Part shown: in pieces, positions 46,473 through 55,333 of the stretch
How the letters are laid out: each line of letters begins with the position of its first letter
Numbering within the stretch: the first letter of the stretch is position 1
Origin: DAONFI01 sp035403485
GTDB taxonomy: Bacteria > Planctomycetota > Phycisphaerae > SM23-33
Reading direction: 5' to 3'
Assembly (NCBI GenBank): GCA_964536835.1
Contig: CAZIAZ010000001.1
Span: forward strand, 1-64,000
Length of the DNA stretch: 64,000 nucleotides
Notes under the pieces: generated by a model
Told to the model about the DNA's origin: nothing
What the model saw: only the letters and a program-made list of their open reading frames with translations
Database searches by the model: none
Program-made: the position numbers and the translations under genes

Positions 46473-47612
46473 CTATCCTATGGAATGTTGTTGCTGTCGT
46501 ATATTCTTGGGGTATCCAAATTCCACACAATCGCCAAGGGCTTCCGGTATCAGTGCGGCGTAATGTGTCCGGCAAATCTCCGGGGAATTACCCATTAACG
46601 TACTTATCTTATACAAACTTTCGCCCTTCATGGCAAGCTGCGACCCGAAAGTATGCCGAAAATCAAGGCATGTCCATTTCAGGCCGATTTTTTTCTGAAT
46701 ATGGGCGTAGTCGCTGGAAAAATTCTCCGGGTTGTATCGAAGGCCTCGCGGGCTGGGGAAATACCAACCCCCACGGCTGGGGCGGGGACAGTAATTGTCC
46801 AGATACGCCCGTAAACTCGACGATATGGGGACGGCTCGGTTCTTGGCGGTCTTCGGCTGCCAGTATTCGCCATTGACCGTCTTGGCCCGGATTCTAAGCA
46901 TGCCGTATTTGGCAGCGGATAGGTCAATATCTTCCATTTGCAGCCAGAGGGCTTCCTCGCGTCGAAGGCCCGCGTAGATGTAAACGGCTGCCATCGCCTG
47001 ATACTGCGGAAAACCTTCCAATGCGTCAAGCTGCTCGCTTATCTGGTTCAATGTGAGGAAACGTATGTTGGAGGCTTTTTGCCGATATCGCTCGACTGAA
47101 GCGACCGGGTTCCTGTCGCAGGGCATTTTTATACCGCCCTGCTTCATCGACCAGTTGAAAAGCCGGTTGAGGACTTCCCGAAAGCGGTTGGCTGTTCGCG
47201 GAGCAAGGCCAAACTTGCGGACATTGGCGGAGATGTACTCCGTAAGCTGGGCGGTGGTTATCTGTTCAAAGTATGCGGCGGAGATGTACTGCCGGTGTTC
47301 CTGCGGGAATTTGTAAGCGGGTATTTCCGGGCATATTGGGCCAAAGACCATCCTGAGGATTCTGACGTCCCTCTGTACGCTGCCGGGGGTCTTGGCGGCT
47401 TGCATGTGATGGATGTAGTTTGACAAAGCCTGCGATGTAGGGGTTTTCGTCGGCAAGGGGCTTTCGGTGCCCTGAATCAGCGCGGATGTAATTTCCGAAA
47501 GCTTGGCCTTTGCTATCTGGTAGTTATCTGTTTGAAGTGTAATGCGCTTCTGACGGCCTGCAATGTAGTATTGGGCGTAATATGTACCGTTACGTTTTTT
47601 TAATGATGCCAT
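46473..47612 (-). CDS. int: Tyrosine-type site-specific integrase of the island
   Basis: 379 aa. An N-terminal arm-binding region (KKRNGTYYAQYYIAGRQKRITL) and SAM-like core-binding domain (about residues 60-165) precede the catalytic domain: Arg in YAGLRREEALWL, Lys in KTAKNRAVP, LDFRHTFGSQLA (His-x-x-Arg-type box reads as RHTFG) and the nucleophile Tyr in CRTHYAALIPE. It sits next to the intact tRNA-Arg, transcribed away from it, with the probable Xis at the other end of the element. It should catalyse integration at the tRNA anticodon-to-3' end segment repeated at 36087 and 47769. Confidence 0.93.
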   Translation of the reverse strand: MASLKKRNGTYYAQYYIAGRQKRITLQTDNYQIAKAKLSEITSALIQGTESPLPTKTPTSQALSNYIHHMQAAKTPGSVQRDVRILRMVFGPICPEIPAYKFPQEHRQYISAAYFEQITTAQLTEYISANVRKFGLAPRTANRFREVLNRLFNWSMKQGGIKMPCDRNPVASVERYRQKASNIRFLTLNQISEQLDALEGFPQYQAMAAVYIYAGLRREEALWLQMEDIDLSAAKYGMLRIRAKTVNGEYWQPKTAKNRAVPISSSLRAYLDNYCPRPSRGGWYFPSPRGLRYNPENFSSDYAHIQKKIGLKWTCLDFRHTFGSQLAMKGESLYKISTLMGNSPEICRTHYAALIPEALGDCVEFGYPKNIRQQQHSIG

Positions 47613-47675
47613 AATGGACTCCTTGCAAAAAAGTATTTTTATAATTTTTTGCGAGTCCCACCTTTATTTATCCGG

Positions 47676-47702
47676 TAGGGTACAATTCAGGGTACAATTC
47701 CA
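47676..47702. promoter_or_regulatory. Right-end GGGTAC boxes (probable integrase arm sites)
   Basis: Direct repeat AGGGTACAATTC at 47677-47688 and 47689-47700. The GGGTAC cores start 12 bp apart, the same spacing as the pair at 36247 and 36259. Confidence 0.5.
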
Positions 47703-47710
47703 TGTTTTGC

Positions 47711-47747
47711 ACAAAAAGAAAGGGACTCGCATTTCTGCAAGTCCCTT
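47711..47747 (-). terminator. Terminator downstream of tRNA-Arg
   Basis: On the minus strand a 10-bp stem with one mismatch (AAGGGACT.GC / GC.AGTCCCTT) is followed by TTCTTTTT. It lies 22 bases after the tRNA, inside the element, and would stop tRNA transcription from entering it. Confidence 0.65.
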
Positions 47748-47768
47748 ATTTGGAAGACGTTATCATAC

Positions 47769-47842
47769 TGCGCCCGAGAGGACTCGAACCTCTGACCTAC
47801 GGTTTAGGAAACCGTCGCTCTATCCACCTGAGCTACGAGCGC
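47769..47842 (-). tRNA. tRNA-Arg (anticodon CCT), integration target
   Basis: 74 nt. Acceptor GCGCTCG pairs with CGGGCGC (one T.G), anticodon stem ACGGT/ACCGT encloses TTCCTAA (CCT), and T-loop is GGTTCGAGTCC. The segment from the anticodon to the discriminator is the att core, so integration restores an intact gene. Confidence 0.95.
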
Positions 47843-48021
47843 AAATTTTTGAGAAATATCGACTCTTGCCGGCTAGACGGGCAAAGTTCCGCACAACAGC
47901 TTTACCAACCTATTGCCTATTGTAAAACTTATCTGCAAAGCCGCAAAAGTCTAGCATTAATAACATTAGTGGTCAAGTGTTGTATTGAAGTCAGCCGCCA
48001 AAACCTTTAGACTATAAAAAT

Positions 48022-49128
48022 ATGCCGCATAAAAAAATAAATCCGCTTGAAATAGAAGTTCTACCGTTAAGCCAGCGAAAAAACTATCTCGATATAGAAC
48101 GGCTGACGGCAAAGATAGCCGCCGATACGCCCATACCGTCGCCGGCTATGGCAGCGCAGGTGGACGCTCTTGCCAGCCGCATAAAAGCCGCCAGACTTGC
48201 AGATAAAAGCGTGATGCTGGCCTATGGTGCGCATCTTATCAAAAATGGCGGCGGCGTATTGCTGCGGGCACTCATGGACGGCGGATACGTCACGCATCTC
48301 GCGACACAGGGGGCAGGCACAATACACGATTGGGAATTCGCGTGGCAGGGCAAATCGTCGGAATCGGTGGCTGACAATGCCCCGCAGGGCCGATTCGGCA
48401 GCTGGGACGAAACCGGCAGATGGATAAATCTTGCCGTCATTGCCGGCGCCGCGGAAGGCCTCGGTTACGGCGAATCGTTGGGCAGGCTGATATCGACGGA
48501 AAAACTCGCATTGCCCACTACTGCACGGCTGGAGGAAATGATTTGCGAAAATCCGGCTGACGAGCTTACCGCCGCACGCGCGGATTTGCTTGCCACAATG
48601 CGACGTTTCAACCTGCCGGCTGGCGAAATTGCAGTTCCGCACCTTTTTAAAAAATTTTCCGCGCTGGGCGGCGCCTATGAACGCAACATTCCGTTCACGG
48701 TTCATCCAGGCATAGGGTACGATATAATAGTGAATCATCCTTTTTACTGCGGCGCGGCAATCGGCCGGGGAGCGGAAACCGATGCACGAATTTTTGCCGA
48801 CAGCGTGTTGAATCTCGGAGTATATATGTCGGTCGGCTGTGCTATAATGTCGCCGCAGGTTTTTGAAAAGGCGTTCAGCCTGGCGAACAATCTGCGACGA
48901 ACCCGCGGCCATGAATTGCTGCGAGACCATTACATTGCAGTGGTGGATATTCAGAACGGCGGCGGATGGAACTGGAAAAACGGCGAACCGCCGAAAGATA
49001 ATCCGGCGTATTATTTGCGATTCTGCAAATCTTTCTATCGCATGGGCGGTGTGACGGATTATCTGTGCGGCGATAATATTGTTGTGTTGAAGGCTTTGCT
49101 TGAGCGGCTGAAAACAAATGTCGACTGA
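48022..49128 (+). CDS. Deoxyhypusine synthase-like protein
   Basis: 368 aa. MLAYGAHLIKNGGGVLLR and VTHLATQGAGTIHDWEFAW resemble the NAD-binding core of bacterial deoxyhypusine synthase-like proteins (GAxxIKxGLGPxLxxL...THxAxNGAGAIHDFE). Bacteria have no eIF5A, and several such proteins act on polyamines (homospermidine synthase) or have unknown roles. The active-site lysine of true DHS is not obvious. It stands alone just outside the island; no ribosome binding site is clear before the ATG. Confidence 0.55.
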   Translation: MPHKKINPLEIEVLPLSQRKNYLDIERLTAKIAADTPIPSPAMAAQVDALASRIKAARLADKSVMLAYGAHLIKNGGGVLLRALMDGGYVTHLATQGAGTIHDWEFAWQGKSSESVADNAPQGRFGSWDETGRWINLAVIAGAAEGLGYGESLGRLISTEKLALPTTARLEEMICENPADELTAARADLLATMRRFNLPAGEIAVPHLFKKFSALGGAYERNIPFTVHPGIGYDIIVNHPFYCGAAIGRGAETDARIFADSVLNLGVYMSVGCAIMSPQVFEKAFSLANNLRRTRGHELLRDHYIAVVDIQNGGGWNWKNGEPPKDNPAYYLRFCKSFYRMGGVTDYLCGDNIVVLKALLERLKTNVD

Positions 49129-49322
49129 TATGCGTTTACGGCTGATATGCAGATAAACGCCAAAGCGGTCGCTTCGCTTGACAAATTAATTTTTTATAGT
49201 CTTTACCTTTTAGCATCACAGGCGAAAATCGGTTAGATTACGGTTTGAAATATATCAAAAATTAAAAAAGTTAAAAGAAGTTAAAAAATCCCTGCGTTAT
49301 AAATTTTTTCATGGAGACTCCG

Positions 49323-50000
49323 ATGAAACGCAGCTTTATAAACAAAAAGATTGACGAAGCTATCGCATTCTGCACCGCCAACAAATTCCATCTGCCGCAA
49401 TGGGCATACTGGACGGCTGAAAAGTGGGCCAGCGTCGGAAAGGAAGCCGATGAAATACGTCGTTGCAACCTGGGTTGGGATGTGACAGATTTCGGCAGCG
49501 GCGATTATGCCAATGTCGGCTTGCTGGCGTTTACGATACGCAACGGAGAAATAAGCAAAAGCGGACCGACAGCGAAAAATTACTGCGAAAAACTGCTGCT
49601 CACCGGCGAAGGCCAATATACGCCGACCCATTTTCACTGGTCGAAGATGGAAGACATCATCAATCGCGGCGGCGGCAAACTGGAGATACAATTCTGGAAC
49701 GCCAACCCGAAAACCGAAGAAATCGACACGGTTTCCGACGTGACGGTCAGCGTTGACGGCATCGTCAGAACAATACCGGCTGGCGGGAAAATACTCCTGT
49801 CGCCTGGAGAATCCGTGACCATTCAGCCGTATCTCTATCACAATTTCTGTGCAGCGACAGGCACAGGCATGGTACTGGGCGGCGAAGTCTCGCGCGTAAA
49901 TGACGACTCGAACGATAATCGCTTTAATCCCAAGCTGCCGCGGTTTTCGGCTATCGAAGAAGACCAGCCTAAAAAATACCTGCTGTGCAACGAGTATTAA
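49323..50000 (+). CDS. D-lyxose isomerase family protein (DUF1498 cupin)
   Basis: 225 aa from the ATG at 49323, chosen because GGAG lies 7 bases upstream; an ATG at 49311 overlaps that ribosome binding site. A cupin fold with the metal-site stretch TPTHFHWSKMEDIINRGGG (two His, one Glu) and a later His in PYLYHNF completes the Mn-binding set. The enzyme interconverts D-lyxose and D-xylulose (and D-mannose and D-fructose in some members). No kinase or transporter is adjacent. Cytoplasmic. Confidence 0.85.
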   Translation: MKRSFINKKIDEAIAFCTANKFHLPQWAYWTAEKWASVGKEADEIRRCNLGWDVTDFGSGDYANVGLLAFTIRNGEISKSGPTAKNYCEKLLLTGEGQYTPTHFHWSKMEDIINRGGGKLEIQFWNANPKTEEIDTVSDVTVSVDGIVRTIPAGGKILLSPGESVTIQPYLYHNFCAATGTGMVLGGEVSRVNDDSNDNRFNPKLPRFSAIEEDQPKKYLLCNEY

Positions 50001-50243
50001 TTAACCCGTTTTATACACATATCTTCCATTGCCATGAACGTTGGACATGTGTTTTGGAGTCGTTCCGGAAGGTCGGTTTTGTTGACTTAGTGGTGTTAAT
50101 AGCCGAATTTTGTGAAATTCATGCGGTTTTTGATATAAATTGCTGCCGAAACTGAAAATGCGGTTTGCAAAAAGCCGGCTGCGGCTTATATAATTACGCA
50201 TAATGAAATAATTGGAAGCGAGGCAAACTGCCGGAAAAATTAT

Positions 50244-51308
50244 ATGGCGGAAAAAAAACAGAAAAACGTATTGCCGATAGGCATAGATATCGGCACGGAT
50301 ATGATAAAAATCGCCCAACTGGTCAGAAACGGCGATGGTTTCATGCTGCAAGCCTGTGCCGAAGCCGTCGTGCCCGCACATGTTCGCAATGACCCTCTGG
50401 CGCGGCTGGAGTTTTTTTCATCCGCTATCCCGAAGGTGATAAGGGAGGGAAGTTTTTCGGGCAAAAAATGCGTTCTGTCCGTGCCGGCTGTCAATACGCT
50501 TGTACGACACGTCAAAGTGCCGAGGCTTGACCCGGCAGCCACCAGAACAGCCATCCTGAGAACCGCCCAGGATGAACTCTCCTATCCCGTTGCCGACGCG
50601 GTGGTTCAATATCTGCCGATAACCGAAATATACACCGAGGGCGAGCCGCGGCAGGAAATTCTTCTGATAGCTGTGCCGCGAACAACGGTTGAAGCATACA
50701 TGACCATGGCTGGCCACGCGCACATGGACGTGCTGGGCCTCAGCATAGAAGCGTTGGCCATCGCCGATTGTTTCGTGACGCTGTTTGACTGGGCGAAGGA
50801 CGAGTCGCAGTCAAATCTCTTTCTCGACATCGGCCACGCTACGGCGCAGGTGGTTGTGACGCACGGGCCGAAGGTAGCGTTTGTGCGGAATCTTGAAAAA
50901 GGCATGACGCTGCTCGACGAGAGCATATCCGACGCCATGAAAATTTCCGTCGAGGAGGCTCGCTCGGCAAGAACGCGTGCCACCGGACTGGATGCCTCCG
51001 GCGATGAATATATGAAAATCAAACCTGTCCTGGAACCCTGGCTGGAGGGGCTGGCGGATGCGATAGACAAAAGCCTGTTATACTATCAGGCACTGTATCG
51101 AAAATCCGGCGTAAACAGGATAGTTTTTACGGGCGGCTTCGCCCAGGAAAGACGGTTATGTCAATTATTGGCCCAGCGGCTGAATCTGCCGGCGCAGGTA
51201 GGCGATCCGGTATCGGGTTTGGCTGGCGGCATGGAAAGGCTGATGGGCATGAAAACGCCGGCAAGCTCCATGGCAGTATGCTTCGGCCTTTCACTTGGTA
51301 ATTTTTAG
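50244..51308 (+). CDS. pilM: Type IV pilus assembly ATPase PilM
   Basis: 354 aa actin-fold protein. Phosphate-1 LPIGIDIGTDMIKIAQL, phosphate-2 NLFLDIGHATAQVVVTHG and adenosine-site IVFTGGFAQERRL segments are visible. It binds the cytoplasmic N-terminus of PilN and links the inner-membrane complex to the motor ATPases. First gene of the pilM-N-O-P-B-T-C operon, though 262 bp separate it from pilN. Its TAG stop begins a 12-bp palindrome. A second, fused PilM-like protein is encoded at 20728-22884. Confidence 0.9.
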   Translation: MAEKKQKNVLPIGIDIGTDMIKIAQLVRNGDGFMLQACAEAVVPAHVRNDPLARLEFFSSAIPKVIREGSFSGKKCVLSVPAVNTLVRHVKVPRLDPAATRTAILRTAQDELSYPVADAVVQYLPITEIYTEGEPRQEILLIAVPRTTVEAYMTMAGHAHMDVLGLSIEALAIADCFVTLFDWAKDESQSNLFLDIGHATAQVVVTHGPKVAFVRNLEKGMTLLDESISDAMKISVEEARSARTRATGLDASGDEYMKIKPVLEPWLEGLADAIDKSLLYYQALYRKSGVNRIVFTGGFAQERRLCQLLAQRLNLPAQVGDPVSGLAGGMERLMGMKTPASSMAVCFGLSLGNF

Positions 51309-51321
51309 AGCATGCTCTGAT
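51306..51321. repeat. Short palindrome at the pilM stop, resembling fused MITE ends
   Basis: TAGAGCATGCTCTGA: AGAGCATGCTCT is a perfect 12-bp palindrome made of the outermost 7 bases of both ends of the family A MITE (AGAGCAT and ATGCTCT, sharing AT). It starts at the TA of the stop codon. The following region to 51570 has no convincing gene. Confidence 0.4.
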
Positions 51322-51570
51322 ATGTTGTTCGTAATTCTACGGTTTTTAGAAAAGTTGCCTGATAAAAGAATATTTTTTTGAGAACCGCGGTAAGCCATAG
51401 ATGAAAGTATCCGCCGTCAGACGGATATGCGAAAGGTTTGATAAATATGATGCTACGGGTTTTAGCCCGTAAAGATTTGTTTTTTATGCTGATTATGGCT
51501 GTTTGTAGCGTTGGGCTGGCCATAAATAAAATAGCCCGATTTGAAGACATTAATCACTGGCGGTACCGGA

Positions 51571-52323
51571 ATGAACCAGATAAACCTGTTACCCGAAGAG
51601 TTCATCAAAGAACGTTTCAGGCGAAGAATCGACCTGACGCTGGTTATCCTGTTTGCAATAGTGATGGTAAGCGTCATCATGGCTGAACGCCTGAGCAGCA
51701 GAAAATTCGACGCCGTCACGCAGACGCAGACGAGAGAAGACGGCCAATTTGCACAGGTTGACAATTCGTCAAAAGATTTCTTTGCCCTGCTGACGAAACG
51801 CAGCGCTTATATCGGCGACGTCCAGAAGGCAAAGGCGCTTGAGCAGAAAGTGCCTCGCAGTTATCTTCTCGCCGTCATCAACAACGCATGCGGCGACGAA
51901 CTTTCGCTGGAAAAAATCAACTGCAACATCTTCGAACAGGTGCAGGTGCAGCGAACCGGAAAAAGAGTCGTCATAACTTCTTCGACGGCTAATCCGACAA
52001 AACCGAAGGAAATGGATATAATAGACATTTATGGCGTGGCGGCTTCTGACGGCGACGTTACTGACTTTGTTTCGCGGCTGAAGAGCAATCCGGTTTTTTC
52101 CGAAGTCAACCTGATACAGACCAAGGAATGGACGCCGATGAAAAAACCGTCCGACCAGCAACAGAAACTTTTTGAGCCCAATAGGGATTTCAGCGTAACC
52201 CTCAAAATCAATCCAAACGTGGATGTGGAAGAACTCCTCAAAAAGCCGGCAGCCGCAAAGCCTCAGCCGCCCAAATCCGCCCCCAAAAGTGACGCAACTA
52301 AAAACAAGGGGGACGCGAAATGA
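51571..52323 (+). CDS. pilN: Type IV pilus assembly protein PilN
   Basis: 250 aa from the ATG at 51571, so that the protein starts with MNQINLLPEE, the conserved PilN INLLP motif that binds PilM. One membrane helix (about residues 21-40, LTLVILFAIVMVSVIM), then a periplasmic ferredoxin-like domain and a Pro/Lys-rich tail (KKPAAAKPQPPKSAPKS). It overlaps pilO by an ATGA. It is longer than typical PilN (about 190-220 aa) because of the tail. Confidence 0.85.
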   Translation: MNQINLLPEEFIKERFRRRIDLTLVILFAIVMVSVIMAERLSSRKFDAVTQTQTREDGQFAQVDNSSKDFFALLTKRSAYIGDVQKAKALEQKVPRSYLLAVINNACGDELSLEKINCNIFEQVQVQRTGKRVVITSSTANPTKPKEMDIIDIYGVAASDGDVTDFVSRLKSNPVFSEVNLIQTKEWTPMKKPSDQQQKLFEPNRDFSVTLKINPNVDVEELLKKPAAAKPQPPKSAPKSDATKNKGDAK

Positions 52324-52904
52324 AAATAACCATAAGAGAAATTATATTTTTCGCATTGCTCTTCTGCCTGCCGCTTGCTACATATCTGCTGGTATTCAAG
52401 CCCCGCCAGGTCGCCGAACGGACTCTGAATGAAGACATATCCACCAAGCAGCAGATTCGCATGGAATTTGACCGGTATCGCATTATGGCGACGGAGAACC
52501 TCGAAGAAGACCTCGCCTCGCTGATGTCGCTCAAGGATAAAGCCGCCGCCCGTCTGCCGCAGTCCGAAGACATGGGCCCCGTAATCGACGAATTGTCCAA
52601 AATCGCCAATGTAAACAAACTCAAAATAAGCAAAATGCAGAACGTCGCTCTTTCCGATAAGGAAAAACTGGAACTTGCGGATACATATTACGGCATTCAG
52701 CGGCTGGATGTGGAGCTGGAAGGCAATTATGTTGGTTTTTACAAATTTTTGACGGATATGGAAAAACAGCCCAGAATCATCCGCATACAGAATCTGGACA
52801 TTCAGCGCATCAATGAAGGCGACCGCCAGGGTGACGTAAAAGTGCGAATGGATTTGCGTGTCTATTACGGCAAGGCTAAAGCAGACCAGGCGGTGAAAAA
52901 ATGA
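52320..52904 (+). CDS. pilO: Type IV pilus assembly protein PilO
   Basis: 194 aa. N-terminal helix (about residues 7-26), coiled coil (about 30-80), then a ferredoxin-like domain including the conserved YGIQRLDVELEGNYVGFYKFLTD-type region in outline. It pairs with PilN in the periplasm. Start and stop overlap the neighbours by ATGA, so translation is coupled. Confidence 0.88.
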   Translation: MKITIREIIFFALLFCLPLATYLLVFKPRQVAERTLNEDISTKQQIRMEFDRYRIMATENLEEDLASLMSLKDKAAARLPQSEDMGPVIDELSKIANVNKLKISKMQNVALSDKEKLELADTYYGIQRLDVELEGNYVGFYKFLTDMEKQPRIIRIQNLDIQRINEGDRQGDVKVRMDLRVYYGKAKADQAVKK

Positions 52905-53539
52905 GCGAACCTGCAAATAACTTGTCGGAATACCAGGGTCCCGGGCCTGTCTCCAGAACGGAATCAGTAGAACTGCCGCCGATAGTGGACGCCGGCAAAA
53001 AGCATGACATAAAATACATACGCAGTACGCTGGTAATGTTGCTGATGTTCTGTGCCGGCCTTGGCTGGGTCTATTTTGAAGGCCGTCAGGGCATCAAAGC
53101 CGCCGGCCAGGATGCACGGCTGGTCACGGTAAAATCTGCTCTGGCTGCAATGCGGCCCAACGCTCTGAGCGGTGAAGACAGAAAGTTATCCAGAGAAAAA
53201 CTCCTCTCGCCGCTGGAATTCATGCCCACGCAATGCCAGATACCTGCTACCCAACTGATATTCAATCCGTTTGAAATATATCTTTACCGCCAGGCTGTCC
53301 AGCAGGAGGCGTCAAAGCCCAAAGAATCCGAAAAAACCAAAGTGGTCGAGGAAAAAGCCCCGTCCGTCAAAAAAATGGTACTGGAATCGGTGCTTCTCGG
53401 CAGTCGGCCGGCGGCGATGATAAACGGAAAAACCGTATATATCGGCCAGAAAGTAGGCGGCTGGACGTTGCAGGAAATCAAATACAACCGCGTCATTCTT
53501 CGCTGGAAAAACAGAACGCACGTCCTGAAAATGGAATGA
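52901..53539 (+). CDS. PilP/GspC-like pilotin-bridge protein
   Basis: 212 aa. One helix at about residues 43-61, a linker rich in Glu/Lys (SKPKESEKTKVVEEK), and a C-terminal HR-like beta domain (MVLESVLLGSRPAAMINGKTVYIGQKVGGWTLQEI), the fold of PilP and GspC that contacts the secretin N-domains. It lacks a lipobox, unlike Pseudomonas PilP, and is membrane-anchored like GspC. Coupled by ATGA to both neighbours. Confidence 0.75.
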   Translation: MSEPANNLSEYQGPGPVSRTESVELPPIVDAGKKHDIKYIRSTLVMLLMFCAGLGWVYFEGRQGIKAAGQDARLVTVKSALAAMRPNALSGEDRKLSREKLLSPLEFMPTQCQIPATQLIFNPFEIYLYRQAVQQEASKPKESEKTKVVEEKAPSVKKMVLESVLLGSRPAAMINGKTVYIGQKVGGWTLQEIKYNRVILRWKNRTHVLKME

Positions 53540-55311
53540 GAATGGAAGATAATAATAAAGAATCAAAATCCGATAAGATATACGGGCTGGAAAATTTGTG
53601 GTCGCCGGACGAATCCGCCAACAGGTCTGTCGGGCCGGAACGGATTTTACTTGAAAAGGGCCGCATAACTCCCGGCCAGCTTGAACAGGCCAGGCAGCGA
53701 CAACAGGATGACCCGCGGCTGAGCCTGATGGAAGCGCTTGTCAGAATAAACGCCGTCTCCTCCGAAGAAACGCTCGAAGCCATCGCCGAATATTTCCGTC
53801 TGCCGTTTCGTCGCGTGAATTACGCCGACGTTCAGAAAAAAGCGTTCAACGTTCTGCCTGTGGAATATCTCCGCGCAAAAAAAGTCCTTCCAATCGAATT
53901 CTATAACGACGGCATAGTGATAGCGATTTCCGACCCTGCCGATATTTTTCTTGTGGACGATTTCCGCCGGCGGCTTAACATGAAGGTTGAACTTGTCGTT
54001 ACGCCGGTCACTGACATTCGGACCGCTATCGACGAACTTTCAGCCGGGCCGGGTCAGAAAGTCGACGACATAGTGGCTGACTTCGACGACAGCAGCGTCG
54101 AGGTCGTCGAGGAAAGCGAAGAAGAATTTGAAGACCTCGAAAAAATCGCCGGCGAAAGTCCTGTCATACGATACGTCAACTACGTCATATCGTCCGCCGT
54201 CGGCGAAGGCGCCAGCGACATTCACATCGAACCAGGCGAAAAGACATTGAAAGTCCGATTCCGCATGGACGGCATACTGTTCGATCAGCCGTCGCCGCCG
54301 CTGAGCATGCATGCAGCAATCATTTCGCGTCTGAAAATCATGGCGAACCTCGACATCGCCGAACGCCGCCTGCCGCAGGACGGCAGAATCCGTGCTACGG
54401 TCAAACGTCGCAATATCGACCTTCGCGTAAGCATACTGCCGACGGTACACGGCGAAAAATGCGTCATTCGTCTGCTCGATAATCGTTCGATAAGCGTAGG
54501 CCTGGAAAATCTGGGATTTTCTTCGGAAACGCTGACGCTCTTTAAAAACCAGATACTTCAGCCGCACGGCGTTGTGCTTGTAACGGGACCGACCGGCAGC
54601 GGCAAAAGTACGACGCTCTATTCCGCGCTTCAGATAATGGACAGGGAACGGATGAACATCTCCACCGTTGAAGACCCGGTGGAATATGAACTCGGCGGGA
54701 TAAACCAGGTTAACGTCATCGACTCGATAGGCATGTCGTTTGCCGCCGCGCTTAGAAGCCTTCTGCGACAGGACCCTGATGTTATAATGGTCGGCGAAAT
54801 TCGTGACCCTGAAACGGCCCGCATAGCGGTGCAGGCCGCGTTGACCGGCCACCTGGTGCTTTCGACTCTCCATACCAACGACGCACCTTCAAGCGTGACG
54901 CGACTGATAAACATCGGCGTTGAGCCGTTTCTGATTTCGGCATCGGTCAACGCCATTCTGGCACAGCGGCTTGTGCGAAGAATCTGCCCGAACTGCAAGG
55001 TCGAAGTGCCTCAGAACAACGTGCGGGAAGGTGAATATCTGCGTCGAAACGGCATAGAGGACATGACGCTCTTTCGCGGCGAAGGATGCGAGCAATGCAG
55101 GCATACGGGTTATAAAGGTAGGGTCGGCATTTACGAGCTTCTGGTTATTGACGATGTTATACGCACGATGATACCGCAGAATCCATCCGTGACCGAATTG
55201 ACCAAACTGGCCATTGAGCACGGCATGATAAGCCTTAAAATGGACGGCCTTAACAAGGTCGCCAAAGGCCTTACGACTGTTGAAGAAATAATGCGAGTTA
55301 CCGAATCCTGA
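53536..55311 (+). CDS. pilB: Type IV pilus extension ATPase PilB / GspE family
   Basis: 591 aa. N-terminal T2SSE_N domain (about residues 30-160), then the motor core with Walker A GPTGSGKST (Lys357), Asp box, Walker B-type MVGEIRDPETA and His box STLHTNDAPSSVTR. A four-cysteine zinc site is intact (Cys484, Cys487 in CPNC; CEQC about 30 residues later). It drives pilin assembly from the cytoplasmic face. Linker region near 160-195 is acidic (VEEVVEESEEEFEDLEK-like). Confidence 0.93.
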   Translation: MRMEDNNKESKSDKIYGLENLWSPDESANRSVGPERILLEKGRITPGQLEQARQRQQDDPRLSLMEALVRINAVSSEETLEAIAEYFRLPFRRVNYADVQKKAFNVLPVEYLRAKKVLPIEFYNDGIVIAISDPADIFLVDDFRRRLNMKVELVVTPVTDIRTAIDELSAGPGQKVDDIVADFDDSSVEVVEESEEEFEDLEKIAGESPVIRYVNYVISSAVGEGASDIHIEPGEKTLKVRFRMDGILFDQPSPPLSMHAAIISRLKIMANLDIAERRLPQDGRIRATVKRRNIDLRVSILPTVHGEKCVIRLLDNRSISVGLENLGFSSETLTLFKNQILQPHGVVLVTGPTGSGKSTTLYSALQIMDRERMNISTVEDPVEYELGGINQVNVIDSIGMSFAAALRSLLRQDPDVIMVGEIRDPETARIAVQAALTGHLVLSTLHTNDAPSSVTRLINIGVEPFLISASVNAILAQRLVRRICPNCKVEVPQNNVREGEYLRRNGIEDMTLFRGEGCEQCRHTGYKGRVGIYELLVIDDVIRTMIPQNPSVTELTKLAIEHGMISLKMDGLNKVAKGLTTVEEIMRVTES

Positions 55312-55333
55312 TACGTCGGAGATTTTCTGTCAA

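Larger units (their letters stand above)
36087..47810. mobile_element. tRNA-Arg-integrated mobile element carrying type II-C CRISPR-Cas9
   Basis: Bounded by identical 42-bp att sites (36087-36128 and 47769-47810); the excised circle would be about 11.7 kb. The tyrosine integrase gene lies next to the intact tRNA, as usual for tRNA-targeting islands. Cargo in order: unknown protein, Rep_trans/MobT-like initiator, Xis-like HTH protein, zinc-ribbon protein, CRISPR array, cas2, cas1, cas9, tracrRNA, integrase. No conjugation or capsid genes are present, so it would depend on a helper for transfer. Flanking chromosome genes are unrelated. Confidence 0.85.

Noticed and set aside
51438..51686. Possible small gene with a hydrophobic N-terminus between pilM and pilN
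   Set aside because: Its C-terminal half is a shifted reading of the pilN start, and no ribosome binding site is seen; kept out for lack of support.
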